A stretch of DNA of 64,000 nt. It comes from Alcaligenaceae bacterium SAGV5 (GTDB lineage: Bacteria > Pseudomonadota > Gammaproteobacteria > Burkholderiales > Burkholderiaceae_B). Each line of letters starts with the position of its first letter. The first letter of the stretch is position 1. The stretch lies in contig SPDP01000001.1 of NCBI GenBank assembly GCA_009360345.1, positions 868,001-932,000 on the forward strand, in the 5' to 3' direction. This document shows positions 8,830 to 16,885 of this stretch, in pieces. Under the pieces are notes generated by a model, which worked only from the letters and a program-made list of their open reading frames with translations, searched no databases and had not been told where the DNA came from. Made by a program: the position numbers and the translations under genes.

Positions 8830-9246
8830 TTGTTCGCTTCAACGGACAGGCTGGCCAAGCTGCCCCGTCTCCGCAACGACGATCTGTTCCGGGCGCTGGT
8901 GGCGTCGATGTGGATCGGCAATGTCATGCTGCTCATCCTGAACTACCCGTTGACCGGCATCTGGATACGGCTGCCGACGGTTCCCTGCAAGTGGCTGTTT
9001 CCCGCCATCGTGCTGTTCTGCACGATAGGCGTCTATTGCCTCTCGAACAGCACGTCCGAGGTCCTGTCGCTGGCCTTCTTCATTTTCTTCGGCTATGCCG
9101 CGCGCAGGCTGCGGTTCGAGGGCGCGCCGCTCATGCTGGGTTTCATCCTGGGCGGCGACATGGAAGAATACCTGCGCAGGTCGTTGACGCTGTCGGGCGG
9201 GCGTCGAGGCCGAGGCATAGACTCTTTGGATATTCTTTCACCATGA
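8830..9246 (+). pseudogene. Remnant of tctA (C-terminal end of the TTT large membrane subunit)
   Basis: The frame encodes DLFRALVASMWIGNVMLLILN, then IWIRLPTVPCKWLFPAIVLFC, IGVYCLSN, FFIFFGYAARRLRFEGAPLMLGFILG and MEEYLRRSL. This is the last 120 or so residues of TctA, normally about 500 residues with 10-12 membrane helices. The first three quarters are absent and nothing upstream resembles it. Its stop overlaps the start of the panE-like gene by four bases (ATGA), so it may persist because it carries translational coupling. A functional stand-alone product is unlikely. Confidence 0.7.
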
Positions 9247-10199
9247 ACAAGGTTTGCATCTTCGGCGCCGGGGCGGTGGGCGGACATATGGCGGCTCATC
9301 TGGCGCGGGCCGGCGTCGACGTGTCGGTCGTCGCCCGTGGCGACCATCTGGCGGCCATCCGCCGTGATGGCCTGCGGTTCATCGGCCTGGATGGCGAGTT
9401 CACCGTGCGCGTGGCGGCCAGTGATCATCCCGCCGACCTGGGGCCGCAGGACCTGGTCATCTCCACGCTCAAGGCCCATGGCCTGCCGCCGGCGGCGTCC
9501 TCGATGCGGGCCCTGCTGGGGGCCGGCACGCCGGTGGTCTTCGCGGTCAATGGCATCCCGTGGTGGTACCTGGCCACCTTGAACGGCGGATCTCCCGCAT
9601 CCCGGCTCGATCCGGAAGGCACGCTGGCGCGCGAGGTGGGCCTGGCCCGGGCACTGGGCTGCGTGATCCGCTCGCCCAACGAGGTCGTCGCGCCCGGCGT
9701 GGTGCGGAGCAATTCGCGCACCAGCAGTTTCTTGGTGGGCGAACCCGATGGCGCGCTCTCGCCGCGGCTGGAGCAGGCCGTGGCGCTGCTGAGGCGAGGG
9801 CTGCCGGGGGCGGCGCCGACCCGGGACATCGGCCGGGAGGTCTGGGGAAAATTGTTGCTCAATGTTCCCAGCTCGCTGTTGTCCAGCCTGACCCATTCGC
9901 CGTCGTCGGCCTTGTTCGCGGATGCCGCCACGCGCGAGCTGTATGCCCGCCTGGCGCGGGAGACGTGCGCGGTGGCGGCCCGCCACGGTGCCGCCATGGC
10001 GTTCGACCTGGACGGCCAGATGGCGGCGACGGGATCGAACCTGCATCCTCCGTCCATGCTGCAGGACCTGCTGGCCGGACGTCCGTTGGAACTGGACGCG
10101 CAGTTGTTCGCGGTCCAGGATCTGGCTCGCTCGGCCGGCGTGGACACGCCCATGCTGGACGTGATGCTGGCCTTGCTGGCCCATCGGGCGCGCGCGTAG
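9243..10199 (+). CDS. Ketopantoate reductase-like (PanE/ApbA) oxidoreductase
   Basis: A 318-residue NADP-dependent 2-hydroxy acid dehydrogenase of the 2-dehydropantoate 2-reductase family. The N-terminal MNKVCIFGAGAVGGHMAAHL is the Rossmann GxGxxG motif. DLVISTLKAHGLPPA, VVFAVNGIPWWYL and GREVWGKLLLNVPSSLLSSLT (containing the catalytic-lysine helix) follow the family order. The ATG overlaps the stop of the tctA remnant. Because the family includes many paralogues with other 2-oxoacid substrates, true pantoate synthesis is not certain. Confidence 0.85.
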   Translation: MNKVCIFGAGAVGGHMAAHLARAGVDVSVVARGDHLAAIRRDGLRFIGLDGEFTVRVAASDHPADLGPQDLVISTLKAHGLPPAASSMRALLGAGTPVVFAVNGIPWWYLATLNGGSPASRLDPEGTLAREVGLARALGCVIRSPNEVVAPGVVRSNSRTSSFLVGEPDGALSPRLEQAVALLRRGLPGAAPTRDIGREVWGKLLLNVPSSLLSSLTHSPSSALFADAATRELYARLARETCAVAARHGAAMAFDLDGQMAATGSNLHPPSMLQDLLAGRPLELDAQLFAVQDLARSAGVDTPMLDVMLALLAHRARA

Positions 10200-10272
10200 G
10201 CATAGTTTTCCGATTCAGACAATCTGCTGAAAGCGCCTGATGCCGCGATTCACGCATGGCCCAACAATTCCC

Positions 10273-10300
10273 GAATGAAGCATGGCTTCATGCTTCATTC
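10273..10300. promoter_or_regulatory. Perfect 12-bp inverted repeat before a lipoprotein start
   Basis: GAATGAAGCATG, loop GCTT, CATGCTTCATTC. It lies 17 bp upstream of the ATG at 10318. It has no T-run, so it is more likely an operator or RNA hairpin than a terminator. Confidence 0.5.
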
Positions 10301-10317
10301 CGGGGGGATTTCTTATC

Positions 10318-10467
10318 ATGCATGTGACATCGTGGTTGTCGCGGGCCAGAGTGTGGCTCGGCTGCGCCGTGGCCGTGGGAAGCGTCGTTGCGGGGTGTGG
10401 GGGGGACGGGGCGTCGCCCCCTTCCTCCACCAGGGCAAGCGCCAGCCCCTCCAGGAACATGGCGTGA
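10318..10467 (+). pseudogene. Truncated lipoprotein gene (signal peptide only)
   Basis: A 49-codon frame begins MHVTSWLSRARVWLGCAV and reaches the lipobox VVAGC followed by GGDGASPPSS, a classical lipoprotein signal peptide and linker. It then runs into DNA that reads, on the other strand, as a response-regulator fragment, and stops. A GGGGGG run lies about 10 bases upstream of the ATG. The mature domain appears to have been lost in a rearrangement; translation of the stub is possible. Confidence 0.5.
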
Positions 10468-10500
10468 TCGTCGATCAGCAGGGCACTGGGCGCGGGCGCC
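10418..10500 (-). pseudogene. Fragment of a response-regulator receiver domain
   Basis: Read on the minus strand, the segment encodes SALLIDDHAMFLEGLALAL, the start of a NarL-type receiver domain with the acidic DD pair and the DHxMFxEG motif. It covers only about 23 residues. No start codon is found in frame upstream (the frame runs into bamD), and downstream it breaks into the lipoprotein stub. The match is short but highly characteristic. Confidence 0.55.
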
Positions 10501-10506
10501 GTGCGG

Positions 10507-11376
10507 CTACCAGATCTTCCACCACGGGCTGCTTTCCTTCTGGAAGCCGCTCTTGACGAAGCTGCTGTCGGGATAGTTCATGCTCAGCACGCGCGAGGCA
10601 TCGTCCCGCAGGTCGGCCATGCCCATCTTGTCGTAGGCCAGGACCATGATGTAGAGCGCTTCCTCGACCGCGGGGGCGCCCTGGAAGTCGCGTACCGCGG
10701 TCTGCGCGCGGTTGACAGCGGCCACGTAGGCGCCGCGTTCGAGATACAGGCGGGCGACGTGGACCTCGTTCATCGCGATGGAGTTGACGAGGTAGTTCAG
10801 CCGGAGGCGGGCGTCGGGCGCGTACTTGCTGTCGGGGAAGCGGGCGGCCAGGGCCTTGAATGCGTCGAACGATTCGCGGGCGCCCTTGGGGTCGCGTTCG
10901 CTGGGATCCTGCCGCGTCAGGCCGGCCAGGAAGGCGCTGTCCTGGTAGAAGTTGATCAGCCCCTTCAGGTAGAGCATGTAGTCCAGGCTGGGGTGGTTGG
11001 GGTGCAGGCGCTCGAAGCGGTCGATGGCGGCCAGGGCCTGGGCGTTGGAGCCGTCCTTCCAGTAGACGTAGGCGATGTCGATCTGCGCCTGCTGGGCAAA
11101 AACGCCGAACGGATAGCGCGATTCGAGCTTTTCCAGCAACTTGGCCGCCTGGGTCCAGTTGCCGGTGTCCATCTCGTCCTTGGCCTCCTTGTACAATCTT
11201 TCGGCAGTCCAACCCACCGTGGGGTCGGGTTCCTTGCCAGTATTGGCGCAGCCCGCCAGGACGAAAAAGGCCAGCAGGCAGGCCAGGGCCAGGCCCAGCC
11301 GCGTGACGAGGCTCTGCCGCCGGGCCGGGGCCGGATGCCCGCAGGCTGCTTGCATTGCCAGGGAATTCAACTGCAT
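10507..11376 (-). CDS. bamD: Outer membrane assembly lipoprotein BamD
   Basis: A 289-residue lipoprotein of the BAM complex that folds beta-barrel proteins into the outer membrane. The signal peptide ends in the lipobox LAGC (ACLLAFFVLAGCANTG). Tetratricopeptide-type repeats follow, with YKEAKDEMDTGNWTQAAKLLE, RYPFGVFAQQAQIDIAY and RFPDSKYAPDARLRL matching BamD/ComL. The start at 11376 has GAGGGA upstream. It is transcribed divergently from rluD, the usual arrangement in many proteobacteria. Confidence 0.95.
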   Translation of the reverse strand: MQLNSLAMQAACGHPAPARRQSLVTRLGLALACLLAFFVLAGCANTGKEPDPTVGWTAERLYKEAKDEMDTGNWTQAAKLLEKLESRYPFGVFAQQAQIDIAYVYWKDGSNAQALAAIDRFERLHPNHPSLDYMLYLKGLINFYQDSAFLAGLTRQDPSERDPKGARESFDAFKALAARFPDSKYAPDARLRLNYLVNSIAMNEVHVARLYLERGAYVAAVNRAQTAVRDFQGAPAVEEALYIMVLAYDKMGMADLRDDASRVLSMNYPDSSFVKSGFQKESSPWWKIW

Positions 11377-11444
11377 GGTGGTGTCCCTCACCAATAGACT
11401 ATTCGTGATTATATTCGGGCTTCGCGGCCAGGCCCTCCAGAAAC

Positions 11445-12455
11445 ATGTCATCTTCGCTGCCGTCCCAAGATATCGAAACCCAGGAAGCCGAACCGCGCTT
11501 GCTGGACCTGCCGCCCGGCACCCGGGCCGACCGCCTGGACAAGGTCCTGGCGCAGTTGCTGCCCGAGCATTCCCGCAGCCGCCTGCAAGGCTGGATCGAG
11601 CGCGGCGGCGTGCAGGTCAACGGCAAGGAGGCCTCGGTGCGACAGGTCGTCGGGCCGGGTGACCAGCTCACGGTCTGGGAGGAGGCGGCGCCAGAGTCGC
11701 TGGCCTTCACGCCCGAAGCCATCGATTTTCCGGTCGTGGCCGACAGCGCCGACTGGATCGTGATCGACAAGCCGGTCGGCCTGGTCGTGCACCCGGGGGC
11801 GGGCAACTGGCACGGGACGCTGCTCAACGGCCTCCTGCACCGCTATCCGGAGCTGGCCCAGGTGCCGCGTGCCGGCATCGTACACCGATTGGACAAGGAT
11901 ACCTCGGGACTGATGGTGGTGGCGCGCACCATGACGGCGCAGACCTCGCTGGTGCGGCAGTTGCAGGCCCGCACCGTGGGGCGGCGCTATCTCGCGTTGG
12001 TGTCGGGCCATGTGCGGCGCGGCGGCACCATCGACCGGCCGATCGGCCGCGATCCGCGCGTGCCGGTGCGCATGAGCGTGGAGCGGCCCATCGCCGCCAA
12101 GCCGGCCGTCACCCATTTCGAGCCCCTGCGGCTCGGCAGGGCGCCCGGCGGCATGCCGGTGACCGAGGTCGAATGCCGCCTGGAGACCGGCCGCACGCAC
12201 CAGATACGGGTGCACATGGCCAGTATCGGCCATCCGCTCCTGGCCGATACGCTGTACGGCGGCAAGGCGGTGGAGCCCGCCGCGCGCCAGATGCTGCATG
12301 CGGCCAGGCTGCAATTCGACGATCCGGTCAAGGGCGAGCCCCGCGTGTTCCGCGCGCCGGTACCGGACGACATGCAGGCCGTCGTGCGCGTGATCGCCTG
12401 GGACGATGGCGAACAGGACGTGGACGACTACCTGGATGAGGAGGACGAGGAATGA
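11445..12455 (+). CDS. rluD: 23S rRNA pseudouridine synthase RluD
   Basis: A 336-residue RluA-family enzyme that isomerises uridines in helix 69 of 23S rRNA. An S4-like domain (RADRLDKVLAQLLPEHSRSRLQGWIERGG) precedes the catalytic domain with HRLDKDTSGLMVVA (catalytic Asp in RLDKDTSG) and ETGRTHQIRVHMASIGHPLLAD. The tail is very acidic (DDYLDEEDEE). Its stop overlaps the start of pgeF by four bases, indicating translational coupling. Confidence 0.95.
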   Translation: MSSSLPSQDIETQEAEPRLLDLPPGTRADRLDKVLAQLLPEHSRSRLQGWIERGGVQVNGKEASVRQVVGPGDQLTVWEEAAPESLAFTPEAIDFPVVADSADWIVIDKPVGLVVHPGAGNWHGTLLNGLLHRYPELAQVPRAGIVHRLDKDTSGLMVVARTMTAQTSLVRQLQARTVGRRYLALVSGHVRRGGTIDRPIGRDPRVPVRMSVERPIAAKPAVTHFEPLRLGRAPGGMPVTEVECRLETGRTHQIRVHMASIGHPLLADTLYGGKAVEPAARQMLHAARLQFDDPVKGEPRVFRAPVPDDMQAVVRVIAWDDGEQDVDDYLDEEDEE

Positions 12456-13207
12456 ATGCCGCCGAGCCGTGCGTGCACGAGGGACCGGACTGGCCCGGGC
12501 TGCGCATCGTCGCCACCACCCGTGCCGGTGGCGTCAGCACGGGGCCGTACGCCTCGTTCAACCTGGGTGCCCACGTGGGCGACGCGCCGGAGGCCGTGGC
12601 CGCGAACCGCGCGCGCCTGCGCGCGCTGCTGCCGTCCGATCCGCTGTGGCTGGAGCAGGTACACGGTACGCGGGTGGCCGATGCCGATCGCGAAACGGAT
12701 CCCGCGCCGGCCGACGCCGCCGTCACGCGCGAGCCGGGCAGGGTGCTGGCGATCATGACGGCGGATTGCCTGCCGGTCGTGATCGCGGCCCCCGGCGCCG
12801 GTGTCCTGGCCGTGGCCCATGCCGGCTGGCGCGGGCTGGCGGCCGGCGTGCTCGAGAACGCGGTCGCGGCGATGGCGGTAGCGCCGGGCACGGACCTGAG
12901 GGCCTGGATAGGACCCGCCATTGGCCCGCAGGCATTCGAGGTGGGCGATGAGGTGCGGGCCGCCTTCGCGCGCGAGGCCGAACCGCCGGCCGGTGCCTTC
13001 GTTCCGACGGGCGGCCACGATGCGGCAGGCGCGCCCAAGTGGCTGGCCGACCTGCCGGCGCTGGCCGAGCAGCGGCTGCGCGCCGCGGGCGTGGCCATGG
13101 TCCTGCGCAGCCATCTCTGCACGGTGGCTGGCAACGACCGCTTCTACTCCTACCGGAAGGAAGGCGTCACCGGACGCTTCGCGACGCTGGCCTGGCTCGC
13201 TTCCTGA
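12452..13207 (+). CDS. pgeF: Peptidoglycan editing factor / YfiH-type laccase-domain protein
   Basis: A 251-residue member of the DUF152 multicopper polyphenol oxidase family. E. coli PgeF removes wrongly incorporated L-Ser from muropeptide precursors. Visible motifs are VATTRAGGVSTGPYASFNLG, WLEQVHGTRV, MTADCLPVVIA (Cys ligand), VAVAHAGWRGLAAGVLE (His ligand) and RFYSYRKEGVTGRFATLAWL. It follows rluD with an ATGA overlap, a widely conserved pair. Confidence 0.9.
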   Translation: MNAAEPCVHEGPDWPGLRIVATTRAGGVSTGPYASFNLGAHVGDAPEAVAANRARLRALLPSDPLWLEQVHGTRVADADRETDPAPADAAVTREPGRVLAIMTADCLPVVIAAPGAGVLAVAHAGWRGLAAGVLENAVAAMAVAPGTDLRAWIGPAIGPQAFEVGDEVRAAFAREAEPPAGAFVPTGGHDAAGAPKWLADLPALAEQRLRAAGVAMVLRSHLCTVAGNDRFYSYRKEGVTGRFATLAWLAS

Positions 13208-13246
13208 CCGCCTGGCGCTCGGCGCGACGCAGGATCGCCGTCTCCA

Positions 13247-13471
13247 TCAGGGTTTCTCTTGATCAGGGTTTTCCGGGGTGTCGCGCGCCGCTTCGCGCGC
13301 GCGGCGCAGCCGCTTGCGCATGGGCGCGGTGAAGATGTACAGCAGGATCGCGACCGGCAGCAGCCCATAGAACAGCAGGGTCGCGATACCCGCCAGCACC
13401 GTGGGCTGCGCCAGGGACATCAGCAGTGTCACGTAAAGCCAGCCGATGGCGACGAGGAAGGAAAAATGCAT
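13247..13471 (-). CDS. Small inner-membrane protein (74 aa)
   Basis: MHFSFLVAIGWLYVTLLMSL begins a protein with two hydrophobic helices (residues 1-22 and 27-50) followed by a basic segment RKRLRRAREAARD. It converges on pgeF. No named family is recognised. The composition is typical of a conserved small membrane protein and the codon pattern is clean. Confidence 0.65.
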   Translation of the reverse strand: MHFSFLVAIGWLYVTLLMSLAQPTVLAGIATLLFYGLLPVAILLYIFTAPMRKRLRRAREAARDTPENPDQEKP

Positions 13472-13551
13472 GGGTGGGCAAGTCTGAAAGAGATATGAAA
13501 CATCGGCCCTATCGGCCGCTGCGCCGGTGGTTTGCGGGGGCTTCGCGCGAT

Positions 13552-13580
13552 TTGACAGCCGCTGGCGCGCTATGCACTAT
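13552..13580 (+). promoter_or_regulatory. Candidate phaC promoter
   Basis: A perfect TTGACA at 13552-13557 is followed after 17 bp by CACTAT (weak -10 match). It lies 36 bp upstream of the phaC GTG. Confidence 0.45.
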
Positions 13581-13615
13581 GGCATCTAGCGTAATCGAAT
13601 CAGCAAGGTGTTCTA

Positions 13616-15328
13616 GTGAGTCAGTCCAGGCAGGATTCTACGAACCCCTTGGCGTGGCTGGAAGCATGGCAGCAGATGTTGAATCAGAAGGTCGACATGC
13701 CTGGGTCGTCGACACCTTCGAGCCGCATCCTGTCGGGCGGGCACGCCATGGCCCCCGAAAAGCTGCTGGAGATCCAGCAGGAGTTCGCGCAGGAGTGGGC
13801 CGATCTTTGGCGGGCCGCCAGCGCCGGCCAGCTCGAGCCGCTGTCCGATCAGCGCTTCGCAGGTGAAGCCTGGGGCGCCAGCCCCGCCCATGCATTCATG
13901 GCGCATGCCTACCTGCTGTCGGCGCGCACCATGCTCAAGATGGCCGACAGCGTCGAGGCGCCCGAGCACGTCCTGAACCGGCTGCGCTTTGCCACCATGC
14001 AATGGGTCGAGGCCATGTCGCCCTCGAACTTCCTCGCGCTCAATCCCGATGCGCAGCGCCGGCTGCTCGAATCCGGCGGCGAAAGCCTGCAGCAGGGCAT
14101 CGCCAACCTGATGGCCGATCTGAAGAGGGGGCGCATTTCCCAGACCGACGAAACCTCGTTCGAGGTCGGGCGCAATCTGGCCACCACCGAAGGCGCGGTG
14201 GTGTTCGAGAACCGGCTGTTCCAGCTTATCCAGTACCAGCCGCTCGGGCCCCGCAGCTATGCGCGCCCGCTGCTGATCGTGCCGCCCTGCATCAACAAGT
14301 TCTACATCCTGGACCTGCAGCCGCACAACTCCTTCGTGCGCTTCGCGCTGGAACAGGGCATGCAGGTCTTCATGGTGTCGTGGCGCAATCCGCTGTCGGC
14401 CGACGCCGACGACGTGCAGCATGCCGACTGGGACGCCTACCTGCAGGAGGGCGTGCTCGAGGCGATCGGCGCGGTCTCGTCGATCTCGCGGCAGCCGCGG
14501 ATCAATGCGCTGGGATTCTGCGTGGGCGGTACGCTGCTGTCGTCGGCGCTGGCCGTCGCGAAGGCCCGTGGCCAGGACCCCGTGGCCTCGCTCACGCTGC
14601 TGACGACGCTGCTGGACTTCGCCGACACCGGCGTGCTCGACGTGTTCATCGACGAAGCCCAGGTGCTGCTGCGCGAACAGCAGTTCGCCGCGGGCGGGGT
14701 GCTGGCGGCGCGCGAGCTGGCCACCACCTTCGCCTTCCTGCGCCCCAACGACCTGGTCTGGAACTACGTCGTCAACAACTACCTGAAAGGGCAGGCGCCG
14801 TCGGCCTTCGACCTTCTGTACTGGAACGCCGACAGCACCAACCTGCCGGGGCCGTTCTACGCCTGGTACCTGCGCAACACCTATCTCGAGAACAACCTGC
14901 GGGTGCCCGGCAAGGTGCGCGCCTGCGGGGTGGGGCTGGACCTGAGCGCGCTCGACATGCCGGCCTATGTGTACGGCTCGCGCGAGGACCACATCGTGCC
15001 CTGGACCTCGGCCTACGCCTCGACCTCGCTGCTGCGCGGGCAGATGCGCTTCGTGCTGGGGGCCTCGGGCCATATCGCGGGCGTCATCAATCCGGCCTCG
15101 CGCAACCGGCGCAGTTATTGGGTGCGCGAGGACGACAAGCTGCCGGCCGACGCCGCCGCCTGGATGGGCGGGGCGCGCGAAGTGGCGGGCAGTTGGTGGA
15201 ACGACTGGGCAACCTGGATCAAGGAGCACGGAGGGCGCCAGGGCAAGGCGCCGGGCGCGCTGGGCAGCGCCGAACATCCCGTCATCGAACCCGCACCGGG
15301 CAAGTACGTGCGGCTCCGGGCGGTATGA
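13616..15328 (+). CDS. phaC: Class I poly(3-hydroxyalkanoate) synthase
   Basis: A 570-residue PHA synthase that polymerises 3-hydroxyacyl-CoA on the granule surface. The catalytic cysteine is Cys302 in the lipase-like box GFCVGG. PLLIVPPCINKFYILDL, DLVWNYVVNNYL, FDLLYWNADSTNLPG and the C-terminal LGASGHIAGVINP (catalytic His) are class I signatures. It starts with GTG at 13616, preceded by AAGGTG. phaB and phaR follow; phaA is not in this cluster. Confidence 0.95.
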   Translation: MSQSRQDSTNPLAWLEAWQQMLNQKVDMPGSSTPSSRILSGGHAMAPEKLLEIQQEFAQEWADLWRAASAGQLEPLSDQRFAGEAWGASPAHAFMAHAYLLSARTMLKMADSVEAPEHVLNRLRFATMQWVEAMSPSNFLALNPDAQRRLLESGGESLQQGIANLMADLKRGRISQTDETSFEVGRNLATTEGAVVFENRLFQLIQYQPLGPRSYARPLLIVPPCINKFYILDLQPHNSFVRFALEQGMQVFMVSWRNPLSADADDVQHADWDAYLQEGVLEAIGAVSSISRQPRINALGFCVGGTLLSSALAVAKARGQDPVASLTLLTTLLDFADTGVLDVFIDEAQVLLREQQFAAGGVLAARELATTFAFLRPNDLVWNYVVNNYLKGQAPSAFDLLYWNADSTNLPGPFYAWYLRNTYLENNLRVPGKVRACGVGLDLSALDMPAYVYGSREDHIVPWTSAYASTSLLRGQMRFVLGASGHIAGVINPASRNRRSYWVREDDKLPADAAAWMGGAREVAGSWWNDWATWIKEHGGRQGKAPGALGSAEHPVIEPAPGKYVRLRAV

Positions 15329-15392
15329 CAGGAGACATACGTATTCTGCGGGTCAAGCGGCGGGGGGTTCCGCCGTTTCATAAGGAGGCATC

Positions 15393-16130
15393 ATGAGCGG
15401 AAAGATAGCGTACGTGACGGGCGGCATGGGCGGTATAGGCACCGTCATCTGCCAGCGGCTGGCCAAGGCGGGATTCACCGTCATCGCCGGCTGCGGGCCC
15501 AATCGCGATTCTCAGCAGTGGCTGAACGAACAATCGGCGCTCGGCTATACGTTCCACGCCTCCGTGGGCAACGTGGCGGACTGGGATTCCACGGTGGCCG
15601 CGTTCGCCAAGGTGCGAGAGGAGTTCGGGCCGGTCGACGTGCTGGTCAACAACGCGGGCATCACCCGCGACGGCGTCTTTCGCAAGATGACGCTGGATGA
15701 CTGGCGCGCGGTCATCGACACCAACCTCAACAGCCTGTTCAACGTCACCAAGCAGGTCATCGGCGACATGACAGAGCGCAAGTGGGGGCGGATCATCAAC
15801 ATCAGTTCGGTCAACGGCCAGAAAGGGCAGTTCGGCCAGACCAACTATTCGACGGCCAAGGCCGGCATCCACGGCTTCACCATGGCGCTGGCGCAGGAAG
15901 TGGCGGCCAAGGGCGTGACGGTGAACACGGTCTCGCCCGGCTACATCGGTACCGAGATGGTGCGCGCCATCCGCCCGGATGTGCTGCAGACCATCGTCGA
16001 TACCATCCCGGTGAAGCGGCTGGGCACGCCGGACGAGATCGGGTCCATCGTGACCTGGCTGGCCTCCGACGACGCGGGATTCTCCACCGGCGCGGACTTT
16101 TCGCTGAACGGCGGCTTGCACATGGGGTAA
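15393..16130 (+). CDS. phaB: Acetoacetyl-CoA reductase
   Basis: A 245-residue short-chain dehydrogenase that reduces acetoacetyl-CoA to (R)-3-hydroxybutyryl-CoA with NADPH. It has GGMGGIGTVICQRL at the N terminus, VDVLVNNAGITRD, the Ser in NISSVNGQKGQFGQ and the YSTAKAGIHGF catalytic Tyr/Lys pair. The HxxVGNVADWDS type segment is typical of PhaB rather than FabG. A strong AAGGAGG lies upstream. It is the second gene of the PHA operon. Confidence 0.93.
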   Translation: MSGKIAYVTGGMGGIGTVICQRLAKAGFTVIAGCGPNRDSQQWLNEQSALGYTFHASVGNVADWDSTVAAFAKVREEFGPVDVLVNNAGITRDGVFRKMTLDDWRAVIDTNLNSLFNVTKQVIGDMTERKWGRIINISSVNGQKGQFGQTNYSTAKAGIHGFTMALAQEVAAKGVTVNTVSPGYIGTEMVRAIRPDVLQTIVDTIPVKRLGTPDEIGSIVTWLASDDAGFSTGADFSLNGGLHMG

Positions 16131-16236
16131 GCCCCCATCCGGCCCGAGGCGTTCGGTGCCGGGTTGGACTAAACTTGGCGGCTGGTGCGGTCGGCGGACC
16201 GCACCGGTTTCATACAAATCTAAGTTGGGGGCAAGC

Positions 16237-16803
16237 ATGGCGCAGCAAGCTGGAGCCGGCAACGCATTGCGGTTGATAAAAAAATATCCCAATCGCCGGT
16301 TATACGATACGCAGACCAGCACCTACATCACTTTGGCCGATGTCAAGCAACTCGTGCTGGACAACGAAACGTTCGAAGTGGTCGATGCGAAGTCCGGCGA
16401 GGACCTGACCCGCAGCATCCTGCTGCAGATCATCCTGGAGGAGGAAACCGCCGGGGCGCCCATGTTCACGTCCACCATGCTGGCCCAGATCATCCGCTTC
16501 TACGGCCATGCCATGCAGGGCATCATGGGCTCGTACCTGGAAAAGAACATCCAGGCCTTCATGGAGATCCAGAACAAGCTGGGCGAGCAGTCCAAGGGCC
16601 TGTACGGCGGCCAGTTCGGCCCCGAGGCCTGGACGCAGTTCATGAATGTCCAGACGCCGATGATCCAGAGCATGATGAGCAACTACATCGAACAGAGCAA
16701 GAATCTGTTCGTGCAGATGCAGGACCAGATGCAGAACCAGACCCGGTCCATGTTCACCACTTTTCCCTTCACTTCTCCTCCCAAGGACGACGAGCGCAAG
16801 TAG
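16237..16803 (+). CDS. phaR: Polyhydroxyalkanoate synthesis repressor PhaR
   Basis: A 188-residue DNA- and granule-binding repressor that senses PHA and controls phasin and synthesis genes. The N-terminal LIKKYPNRRLYDTQTSTYITLADVKQL is the PhaR/PhbF DNA-binding domain, followed by LLQIILEEE and MFTSTMLAQIIRFYG of the PHB-accumulation regulatory domain. The C-terminal part is rich in Gln and Met. ATG at 16237 is chosen over an in-frame upstream start at 16156 because the family begins near the KKYPNRRLYDT motif. Confidence 0.92.
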   Translation: MAQQAGAGNALRLIKKYPNRRLYDTQTSTYITLADVKQLVLDNETFEVVDAKSGEDLTRSILLQIILEEETAGAPMFTSTMLAQIIRFYGHAMQGIMGSYLEKNIQAFMEIQNKLGEQSKGLYGGQFGPEAWTQFMNVQTPMIQSMMSNYIEQSKNLFVQMQDQMQNQTRSMFTTFPFTSPPKDDERK

Positions 16804-16885
16804 CGCGGGGGCGGGCCTGCCGTAACCCGGTAAAATGCCCCCATTCCGCTACTTCCGGCCGCGAGTCGCGCTCGCGGTGCGCCCG

